8,180 nt of DNA. It comes from CAZZGX01 sp964653715 (GTDB lineage Bacteria; Patescibacteriota; Minisyncoccia; Ryanbacterales; GWA2-47-10b). The notes under the pieces were generated by a model. That model was not told the origin of the DNA. It ran no database searches and worked only from the letters and a program-made list of their open reading frames with translations. The stretch lies in the NCBI GenBank assembly GCA_964653715.1, contig CAZZGX010000045.1, positions 1 to 8,180 on the forward strand, read 5' to 3'. Below are positions 1-6,900 of the stretch, in pieces (position 1 is the stretch's first letter; each line of letters begins with the position of its first letter). Made by a program: the position numbers and the translations under genes.

Positions 1-357
1 TGCGGCGGCCTTTTTTGCGCGATGGGTGCGGGGGTTTTCGCAGTGCGCCAGAAGCATTTCATAAAGCAGCGTCGCGGTGGTGCCCTTTCCCTTTGTCCCG
101 GTCACACCAACAATCGGACACGGACATTTTTCAAAAAAATACTTCGTAAGACTCGTGAGTTTTTTGCGCACCGGATCAAACTCTTTTTTTAAATAAGGAA
201 TTCCGGGGCTCCTAAAAATCAGGTCTGACTGTTCGAGGCCCTCCAGGTAGCGCGGGCCGGATTTAACGTCTCGAATCAAAATTTCACAGTTCTTTTTTTT
301 GAAATAATCGTCCAGTGCGCGCCCTTCCACCCCAAATCCAACAATGGAAATCTTCAT
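1..357 (-). CDS. murD: UDP-N-acetylmuramoylalanine-D-glutamate ligase (MurD-like), N-terminal part, cut by window edge
   Basis: The minus-strand frame opens at the ATG at 357-355 and stays open for 119 codons to the window edge, so the C-terminal two thirds are missing. Residues 1-14 read MKISIVGFGVEGRA, the Rossmann-like UMP-binding start typical of MurD; residues 49-54 (RSPGIP) match the MurD 'SPGIP' motif; residues 87-94 (GTKGKGTT) are the Mur-ligase ATP-binding P-loop. MurD adds D-glutamate to UDP-MurNAc-L-Ala in the cytoplasm during peptidoglycan synthesis. The 'GKGTT' form, rather than GKST, and the SPGIP motif favour MurD over MurC, MurE or MurF. Odd point: the last residues before the edge (RTHRAKK) are basic, where MurD usually has a GGNIG-type motif at about this distance, so there may be an insertion or sequence error there. 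No Shine-Dalgarno site is visible; the -10 box sits so close that the message is probably leaderless. Confidence 0.85.
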   Translation of the reverse strand, partial: MKISIVGFGVEGRALDDYFKKKNCEILIRDVKSGPRYLEGLEQSDLIFRSPGIPYLKKEFDPVRKKLTSLTKYFFEKCPCPIVGVTGTKGKGTTATLLYEMLLAHCENPRTHRAKKAAA

Positions 358-364
358 ACGCCCA

Positions 365-373
365 ATCATATCA
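365..373 (-). promoter_or_regulatory. Extended -10 promoter of murD, predicted leaderless message
   Basis: On the minus strand 373-365 reads TGATATGAT, an extended -10 element (TGn followed by TATGAT, 5 of 6 to consensus). The expected transcription start, about 7 nt further on, is at or next to base 358, directly before the murD ATG at 357. No good -35 box is found at the expected place, as is common for extended -10 promoters. Start position is inferred from spacing only. Confidence 0.5.
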
Positions 374-375
374 CA

Positions 376-384
376 TGGTATAAT
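376..384 (+). promoter_or_regulatory. Extended -10 promoter of the RNase J gene
   Basis: Bases 376-384 read TGGTATAAT, a perfect TATAAT with the TGn extension. No convincing -35 box is seen about 17 nt upstream, which lies over the start of murD. The expected transcription start is near 391, giving a leader of about 34 nt before the ATG at 425. The element lies two bases from the oppositely oriented murD extended -10. Confidence 0.6.
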
Positions 385-393
385 GGTGGTAAT

Positions 394-418
394 GGCTTAG
401 CCTCGCCGAGGCTCGGCC
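394..418 (+). promoter_or_regulatory. GC-rich hairpin at the 5' end of the RNase J message
   Basis: GGCT (394-397) pairs with GGCC (415-418) including one U-G pair; after one mismatch, AGCCTC (399-404) pairs with GAGGCT (408-413) around a 3-nt loop. The hairpin begins only a few nucleotides after the predicted transcription start and ends 6 nt before the ATG, filling the place where a Shine-Dalgarno site would be. It could shield the 5' end or limit ribosome access; both roles are inference. Confidence 0.5.
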
Positions 419-424
419 TAACGT

Positions 425-2293
425 ATGAGTGAAGAAAAACAGCCAGATAAAAAATTAGATGAATGGATCGCGGGCAATGTCGGTGGCGCTGCGGGCCAGG
501 AAATTGTCTTTGACGCTACGACAAAAAAACTGCCTGATCAAAAACCCGGCAGCCACCGCGCTGGAAATCAACATCCTACGAATCATCGACTAGCGCCCCA
601 ACGCAAACCCCTGCCGCCCCCGAACCGCCAGGGAATTCTCCGCATCATTCCCCTTGGTGGCCTCGACGAGGTAGGCAAAAACATGATGGTGTTTGAATAT
701 GAGCGCGACATCGTGATCGTCGACATGGGTTTTCAATTTCCGGAAGAAGACATGCTCGGTATAGATTATGTGATCCCGGATGTCTCATACCTCATGGATA
801 AACTCGACCGTATCCGCGGTATTCTCATCACCCACGGCCACCTCGACCACATCGGCGCCATTCCATACCTCCTCCCAAAACTCGGCTTTCCCCCCATATA
901 TAGCGCAAAACTTACTATTGGACTTATAAAAAAACGCCTGGAGGAATTCCATCTTGAGCGCCAGGCAAAGCTCTTTGAAGTAGATCCGGCTAAGTCTATG
1001 CGGCTCGGCGGTTTTGGCATTGATTGGTTCCGCGTAAATCACAGCATCCCCGACGGCCTCGGAATTGTTCTTCGCACTCCGGCCGGGACCATAGCCCACA
1101 CGGGGGACTTTAAGTTTGATTACACTCCCGTTTTCCAACAGCCGGCGGACTACGCAAAGATCGCCTCGCTCGGCTCTCAAAATATAGCGGCGCTCTTTTC
1201 GGACTCCACGAACGCGCTCAAGCCCGGAACCACCATGTCGGAAAAGAGAATCGGCGAGACGCTCGATGAAATTATAAAGACGGCGCGCGGCAGAATTATT
1301 ATCGCCGCTTTCTCTTCGCTCATAGGCCGTATTCAACAAATTATTAATTCGGCGGCATTTTATGGCCGCAAAGTTTTTCTCTCTGGACGCAGCATGGCGG
1401 ACAACATCTCTATCGCGCAACACCTTCAGTTTATTAAAGCGCAACCTGGACTGATTCACCCCATTAATAAAATCGGCAAGACTACGGATGAGCATACCCT
1501 TATTTTAACGACGGGCGCGCAGGGTGAAGCCATGTCGGCTCTTACCCGGATGTCGATCGGTGACCACTCCCAAATCGCCATTAAAAAAGGCGACACCATT
1601 GTATTATCTTCATCACCCATCCCCGGCAATGAACGCTCTATTTATACGGTTATCAATAATCTCGTTCGTCTTGGCGCCCGTGTGATTTTCAATCAAGTTA
1701 TGGATGTGCACACGTCGGGCCACGCACAGCGTGAAGATTTGAAGCTTATGATTAATTTGGTGAAGCCGCGTGTTTTGGTCCCGATACACGGGGAACTTTT
1801 TATGCGCCAGGCACATGCGGAAATTGGCCGTGAACTCGGCATGAACGAGAAACACACGATTATTTTGGAGAATGGCGACGTTATGGAGATTGTGCGCGGC
1901 GAAGCCCGCAAAACGACCGAGAAGGTCAGTGCGAACTATATTATGATCGACGGGAAGGGAGTTGGTGATGTGGGCGCTCAGATTATTATGGATCGACAAG
2001 TTATGGCGGAAAACGGTGTTCTTGTGGTTCTGTTCACTGCGAGCGTTAAAACCCACAAACTCGTATGTGATCCGGAGGTTATCTCCCGCGGTTTTATATA
2101 CATGAAAGAGTCGCAGGAGATTGTGAATGAAACGGTGCAGGTTTCCAAAAAGGCATACGCCGACGCGATGGAACGAATGCCAAAAGCAAAACGCGGAGAA
2201 TTGAAGGTGTTTATACGCGGGGTTCTTGACCGGTTTTCGCACCGAAAGATCGACCGCCACCCCCTCATTCTTCCAATAATTGTTGAAATCTAA
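425..2293 (+). CDS. rnj: Ribonuclease J (metallo-beta-lactamase/beta-CASP nuclease)
   Basis: This 622-residue protein is a beta-CASP ribonuclease of the RNase J family, which combines endonuclease and 5'-to-3' exonuclease activity in mRNA decay and rRNA/tRNA maturation. The catalytic core starts near residue 70 (ILRIIPLGGLDEVGKN). Zinc-site motifs are all present: HGHLDH at 137-142, His206 (NHSIPD), HTGD at 225-228, and His455 in PIHGE. Beta-CASP motifs include SSSPIPGN at 395-402 and HTSGHA at 429-434. The C-terminal domain runs from about 505 to the end. Bacillus RNase J1 is about 555 residues; the excess is an N-terminal tail of about 70 residues, rich in Pro, Gln, Lys and Arg, with no recognised domain. 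The ATG at 425 has no Shine-Dalgarno site and follows a hairpin. RNase J1 and J2 type cannot be told apart, but the full active site favours an active J1-like enzyme. Confidence 0.95.
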   Translation: MSEEKQPDKKLDEWIAGNVGGAAGQEIVFDATTKKLPDQKPGSHRAGNQHPTNHRLAPQRKPLPPPNRQGILRIIPLGGLDEVGKNMMVFEYERDIVIVDMGFQFPEEDMLGIDYVIPDVSYLMDKLDRIRGILITHGHLDHIGAIPYLLPKLGFPPIYSAKLTIGLIKKRLEEFHLERQAKLFEVDPAKSMRLGGFGIDWFRVNHSIPDGLGIVLRTPAGTIAHTGDFKFDYTPVFQQPADYAKIASLGSQNIAALFSDSTNALKPGTTMSEKRIGETLDEIIKTARGRIIIAAFSSLIGRIQQIINSAAFYGRKVFLSGRSMADNISIAQHLQFIKAQPGLIHPINKIGKTTDEHTLILTTGAQGEAMSALTRMSIGDHSQIAIKKGDTIVLSSSPIPGNERSIYTVINNLVRLGARVIFNQVMDVHTSGHAQREDLKLMINLVKPRVLVPIHGELFMRQAHAEIGRELGMNEKHTIILENGDVMEIVRGEARKTTEKVSANYIMIDGKGVGDVGAQIIMDRQVMAENGVLVVLFTASVKTHKLVCDPEVISRGFIYMKESQEIVNETVQVSKKAYADAMERMPKAKRGELKVFIRGVLDRFSHRKIDRHPLILPIIVEI

Positions 2294-2360
2294 TTTGTAG
2301 TTTTGCGCGCTCGAGGCCTTATTTAGGTTTCTTTTTGTTATTTTTAAATGGTTTGTGCCT

Positions 2361-2418
2361 ACCTGTTAAATAGTTATACCCGGTTTATTAAGGGTTTTTA
2401 GCCTTATTTTAAACAGGT
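2361..2418. repeat. Large imperfect inverted repeat downstream of RNase J
   Basis: ACCTGTT (2361-2367) pairs with AACAGGT (2412-2418), and AAA (2368-2370) with TTT (2408-2410), leaving one bulged A. Inside lies a short ACCC (2378-2381) / GGGT (2392-2395) hairpin followed by TTTTT at 2395-2399. The inner part could act as a weak intrinsic terminator for the RNase J transcript; the outer stem may be a cruciform or RNA structure. Function is not shown by sequence. Confidence 0.35.
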
Positions 2419-2497
2419 TTTGAACATATTCACGGGCTTTCTGGTTCTATTTTTTTATTCTTTATTTTTGTTTATTTTAAAGGAAAAAATAGATACT

Positions 2498-2527
2498 TTG
2501 ACTTATATTTTTTTAACATTCTATGTT
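2498..2527 (+). promoter_or_regulatory. Weak candidate promoter in the AT-rich gap
   Basis: TTGACT at 2498-2503 (5 of 6 to the -35 consensus) and TATGTT at 2522-2527 (4 of 6 to the -10 consensus) are 18 bp apart. If real it would give a dnaN leader of about 265 nt or a small transcript. In such AT-rich DNA chance matches are frequent. Confidence 0.2.
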
Positions 2528-2758
2528 TGGGCCTCTCTATGTGGTGCACAAAATCACCGGTTTGTTTTTACGTTTATATAAAATCCCACCTGTTCCCTGT
2601 TTCGTGTGTTCAAATTTTTTATTATATTTTGTTGATTTTCCGCACTGGTGTGCCTTTTAAAGATCACGATTTTAATACTATACTAAAAGACAATAAAGAG
2701 CCTCGTAACGCAACCCCCTATCATCACCAAACGTATATAAAATTTATTTATTATTTAG

Positions 2759-2786
2759 TTGTTTTAGGGGAAAGCTTAAGTATAAT
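2759..2786 (+). promoter_or_regulatory. dnaN promoter with a very short leader
   Basis: TTGTTT at 2759-2764 and a perfect TATAAT at 2781-2786 are separated by 16 bp. The expected transcription start, near 2793, is only about 5 nt before the dnaN ATG at 2798, and no Shine-Dalgarno site is present, so translation is predicted to be leaderless or nearly so. A DnaA-box-like word, TAATACACA at 2783-2791, overlaps the -10 box and could let DnaA repress dnaN; that is inference from a single one-mismatch site. Confidence 0.55.
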
Positions 2787-2797
2787 ACACACGAAAC

Positions 2798-3283
2798 ATG
2801 CGTTTAACGTGTTCACAAAAAGATCTTCGGTTTGCGCTCGACACTGTAAGTTGTGCCGTTAACACATCCACAACACTTCCGGTGCTTAATAATATTCTTC
2901 TGAAAGCCGCGAATAAAAAGCTTTCTTTTGCCGCTACAAACCTTGAAATCGCCATTAACTACGCCATTCCAGCCGACATCAAAAACGAAGGCGCCATTAC
3001 AATTCCGGCAAAACTTGTGACGAGTTATATTTCACTCCTTCAAGACGAAGAGGTTGAGATGAGAATCGAAGACGGTATGACGCTCACATTAAAATCAAAA
3101 AATTCACGAACAAAAATAAAAGGAATCTCACCAGACGAATTTCCATTGATTCCCAAGGTGGAAAAAGAAGCACTCTTACAAATTACCGCCAAAAATCTTG
3201 CCGAAGCCATCGACCAAACGGTATTTTCCGCCGCCTCAACAAACTCACGGCCAATACTTGCCGGTGTTTATCTTCATGCGTAA
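2798..3283 (+). CDS. dnaN: DNA polymerase III beta subunit (sliding clamp), N-terminal part, ended by an in-frame TAA
   Basis: The 161 codons from the ATG at 2798 encode clamp domain I and the first part of domain II. The opening MRLTCSQKDLRFALDTVS, then TLPVLNNILL and the ATNLEIAI stretch, follow the usual DnaN pattern. The DnaN ring tethers the replicative polymerase and many repair proteins to DNA and is essential. The frame stops at TAA (3281-3283) just after GVYLHA, yet the same frame continues at once with KDVLKMVATDSYRLA, the expected continuation. The whole locus, 2798-3904, would encode 368 residues with the stop read through, close to the usual 366 or so. The fragment alone cannot form a clamp, since domain III and most of domain II are missing. 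Sequencing error, a recent mutation or read-through are the possibilities; no frameshift is needed. Confidence 0.85.
   Translation: MRLTCSQKDLRFALDTVSCAVNTSTTLPVLNNILLKAANKKLSFAATNLEIAINYAIPADIKNEGAITIPAKLVTSYISLLQDEEVEMRIEDGMTLTLKSKNSRTKIKGISPDEFPLIPKVEKEALLQITAKNLAEAIDQTVFSAASTNSRPILAGVYLHA
3281..3283 (+). other. In-frame TAA nonsense codon inside dnaN (codon 162)
   Basis: The local codons read gcg-taa-aaa-gac. A single base change (TAA from GAA or AAA, Glu or Lys) would restore an uninterrupted DnaN of normal length; Glu fits the context. TAA also ends the RNase J gene, so reassignment of TAA in this genome is not supported. Confidence 0.9.
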
Positions 3284-3298
3284 AAAGACGTATTAAAA

Positions 3299-3904
3299 AT
3301 GGTCGCCACAGACAGCTACCGCTTGGCTGATAAAAAAACCAACCACCTCAAAAAAGTCGAAAAAGCAATCGACTGTATCGTCCCGGTCCGGACGCTATTG
3401 GAATTGGGGAGGATTTTAGGGTCAAAATACGAAGAAGAAACGGTCGAGATACATGTTTCAAAAAACCAAGTACTTTTTTCGATTGACACCATTGAGCTTA
3501 TATCACGGCTCATTGAAGGGAAATTTCCGGATTACGAAAAAATTATTCCAAAATCCACCCGAACAAAACTTGAAACGAATGCCGCCCAATTGGCACTGGC
3601 CACCAAGCGCGTAAGCCTGTTCGCGCGCGAAAACAACAACAACATCAAGTTAAGCGCAACAAACGATGGGCGAATGCAAATCGCGACCGACGAAACGAGT
3701 CTCGGAGAAGAAAAGGCCGAAGTCGACGTGAAAATCCAGGGAGAAAACAACAAGGTGGCTATTAATTCGCAATATCTTCTCGACGTGCTTGGACATTTAA
3801 AGGATAATGTACACATTGAGATGGATGAAAAACTCACCCCCGTTGTAGTGAAGCCGGGGAAAAACGAGGACTACCTGTATATCATCATGCCGCTCAAAAT
3901 TTAG
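3299..3904 (+). CDS. dnaN: DNA polymerase III beta subunit, C-terminal part, downstream of the in-frame stop
   Basis: This frame is in phase with the upstream dnaN fragment (codon 168 of the joined gene), so it is the rest of the same gene. It opens with MVATDSYRLADKK, the conserved ATDSYRLA segment of clamp domain II, and ends YIIMPLKI, matching the conserved clamp C terminus (E. coli YVVMPMRL). It covers the rest of domain II and all of domain III, which bears the partner-binding cleft. The ATG at 3299 is the first possible restart after the stop, 15 nt on, but it is preceded only by an A run with no Shine-Dalgarno site and would make a clamp lacking domain I. It is better read as the continuation of one gene than as an independent one. 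The stop TAG is 26 bp before mfd, suggesting co-transcription. Confidence 0.85.
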   Translation: MVATDSYRLADKKTNHLKKVEKAIDCIVPVRTLLELGRILGSKYEEETVEIHVSKNQVLFSIDTIELISRLIEGKFPDYEKIIPKSTRTKLETNAAQLALATKRVSLFARENNNNIKLSATNDGRMQIATDETSLGEEKAEVDVKIQGENNKVAINSQYLLDVLGHLKDNVHIEMDEKLTPVVVKPGKNEDYLYIIMPLKI

Positions 3905-3930
3905 TCTTTAACAGGCGCTGCCTTCTTCTT

Positions 3931-6900
3931 GTGTCGAACGTACGGGAGCTCGTGAATATTTTTCCGAAGCTTCAAAATATTTCTGTTCTTAACGCATTTC
4001 AAAAATTCCCGTCGGTAAGCATTTCCGGAGCGGGTAATTTTTCCTCAAAGGCGTTTATTTTGGCCGACATTTTACGGCAAGAAGATCCGAGCGGAACAGG
4101 TATAGACACCGCCCGCCCGGTTATCTGGGTGGTAAACGACAAGGCGGAACAAGAGAACGTGGCGCGTGCGTGCCAAGAGTGGTTTTCGCCAACCGTTCCG
4201 GTGCTCCATTTTGAATTGCCGGAGGGAGATGAGCCCCAGGGAAAACTTAATATCTTATATTGCCTCAAATCTCTTGTTGAAAAAGAGAGAAAAATAATCG
4301 TAGCTCCATATCAACTTCTCATGAAAGAAATGCCAACGGTGGACGAGCTTAAAAAAAGAACATTGTTTTTCAAAAAAGGAGAAAAGCTCTCAAATGTTGA
4401 GGCTTTCGAAAAGCTCATCGCCATCGGTTATGAGGTTTCTTCGGACGAGTATTTGGAGCGCGGACGGTACCTTGGAAAAGGTGGTGTTTTGGCGATTTTT
4501 CCGGTGAACGGCGATGAACCGGTTCGCGTAGAGTTTGAGTTCGATAAGATCACCGACATTTTTTCATATTCGCAAGAAACCGGCGACATCACAAAGCACC
4601 ATAAAGAGCTTACGGTGTATCCGATTAACGTTGAATTTAAAGGGCAAAACTTTTTCCAATTTATTCCGGAGAGCGGGCTCGTCGTTGACGATGAGCTCGA
4701 GGTGACCGATGAATATTACGAAGCGTGGGATGAAGTTTTTGCAAAACGCTCAAAAGAGAGCCGCCTCGTAACATTTACCTCATTTCCGGAGGACGAACCG
4801 AACCATCAAAACCGCCGCTATCTTTCAGTGTTAAAATACCAAGACCTTTTTGATCTCGCCCATGACCTCAAAGAAAAATCCCTGCACGAATGGCGCGCAG
4901 TTTTTTTCACGAAACACGGCGAGATAATTCGCGAACTTTTAAAAGACCGGAAAGTAAACTTTGCCGAAGAGCTGGTTCCTTTTGATGGAGACGGAAAAGC
5001 GGTACGCATTGTGGACATCCCCAAGGATGACGTTTTTCCACATGCCTTCCAGTCGAGCGAAGAAAAAATATTAATCCTTTCCGATCGCGAGATCGCAAAT
5101 CTCCACGAAGAGAAACAAAAAAAGGTAACCGAGCGCGTGTTCTGGGAGTTCCTCACGAGCCTCAAGCAGAATGACCTCGTGGTGCACATTAGTCACGGCA
5201 TTGCGCGTTTCGACGGGCTCGAGCGCCGGATGGTGGACGGCATCACGCGCGAGTACCTCAAGCTCGCCTACGCAGAGAACGACAAGCTGTACGTCCCCAT
5301 CGATCAGGCGGATAAGGTGAACAAGTTTGTCGGCGCGGAGGATGAGGCGCCAAAACTAACTCGACTCGGATCCGCGGAGTGGGCCACCATGACGAAACGC
5401 GTGAGGAAGGAAACCGAAAAGATTGCACGCGAGCTCCTCGAGCTTTATGCTAAACGCAAACAGGCAAAAGGAATTGCCTTTGGTGCAGACACGCAGGAAC
5501 AAATCATGTTTGAAAAAACTTTTCCGTATCAGGAAACTCCCGGACAAATTAAAGCGATCGCTGACGTGAAGCACGATATGGAGCGGCCCGTTCCAATGGA
5601 CCGGCTTGTATGCGGCGATGTGGGTTTTGGAAAGACCGAGGTGGCTATGCGCGCTGCGTTTAAGGCGGTCGCCGCGAAGAAACAGGTCGCGCTCATTTCA
5701 CCTATTACCATTCTTGCGGACCAGCACAACCGGTCCTTCAAAAAACGGATGGATGAATTTCATATCCGGGTTGAGATGCTCTCGCGCTTCAAATCGCCGA
5801 AAGAGCAGAAAGAAATTTTGGAGAGGCTCGGAAAAGGCGAGATTGATATTATCATCGGCACCCATCGACTCCTCCAAAAAGACGTAAAATTTAAAGATTT
5901 GTCGCTCGTCATTATTGATGAAGAGCAGCGCTTCGGGGTAAAGCAAAAAGAGCAGTTTAAAAAACTGCGCGCCGAGATAGATATTCTTACCATGACGGCA
6001 ACACCAATTCCGCGAACGCTTAACATCTGCCTCAACAAGCTCCGCGACATCTCAACCATCACCACCGCGCCGCCAGGACGTCTGCCGGTCATCACCGAGG
6101 TCCGTAAATATTCCCACGAACTTATCCGTGAAGCGATTCTCCGCGAGGTGAAGCGTAACGGCCAGATCTACTTCCTCCATAACCGCGTGCAGACCATCGA
6201 TGCGATCGCCGAACGTCTCAAGGCGCTCGTGCCCGAGGCAAGATTTTGCGTGGCGCACGGGAAGCTTACAAGCAAAGATCTCGAGGAGAGAATTTTGGAT
6301 TTTAAAGACCACAAGTTCGATGTACTCGTGAGCTCGACCATTATTGAAAATGGCATCGACCTTCCGAATGCCAACACGCTCATCGTGAATAACGCGGAGA
6401 AGTTTGGACTCGCGCAGCTTTACCAGCTCCGGGGCCGTGTTGGGCGCTCAAAAACCCAAGCGTTCGCCTACTTCTTATATCACTCACAGCGTTTGCGGCT
6501 CGACGCCAAGAAGCGTTTGAGAGCCATCGTGGAGGCTTCCGAACTCGGCTCCGGATTTCAAATTGCCATGAAGGATCTGGAGATCCGCGGCGCTGGCGAC
6601 ATCCTCGGCGTGAATCAGCACGGCGTCATTAATGTGGTTGGCGTTTCGCATTTTATCCGCATGCTCAACAGAGCCGTGGAAGATTTGCAGGCCGGCAAGA
6701 CCACGGAAGAGGTGACGGAAGAGCAGCCGGAGGTGGTAATCGAACTTCCGCTCACCGCATACATCCCGGACGATTATATTGTAAACTCCAAAGAAAAAAT
6801 TAATATTTATCAGCGTATGGCCGCGGCCGATTCCCCGGCATATCTCGATGAATTAAAAGAAAATGTCATTGACGACTACGGCAAACTTCCGCGCGAGCTT

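Larger units (their letters stand above)
2294..2797. other. AT-rich gap of about 500 bp upstream of dnaN; weak oriC candidate
   Basis: No convincing protein gene lies here. The stretch is much more AT-rich than its neighbours, with long T runs. The word TATATAAAAT occurs twice, at 2575-2584 and 2734-2743, each time following ACGT or ACGTT. An imperfect hairpin lies at 2361-2418. Relaxed DnaA-box matches are few: TAATACACA at 2783-2791 (one mismatch to TTATNCACA) and ATATTCACG at 2426-2434 (two mismatches). Origins often lie beside dnaN, so an origin is possible, but no cluster of consensus boxes is visible. A long dnaN leader or regulatory region is the main alternative. Confidence 0.3.

Noticed and set aside
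785..1495. 236-codon minus-strand frame opposite the RNase J gene
   Set aside because: It lies wholly inside a strongly conserved gene on the other strand and resembles no protein; the same holds for the frame at 1613-2260.
2527..2862. Open frame of 111 codons in the AT-rich gap
   Set aside because: It starts with TTG, is rich in Tyr, Phe, Ile and His as expected from random AT-rich DNA, shows no family, and overlaps the first 65 bp of dnaN in another frame.
3281..3301. Programmed frameshift at the A-rich site in dnaN
   Set aside because: Both halves are in the same frame, so a frame change would not join them; only the stop codon must be bypassed.
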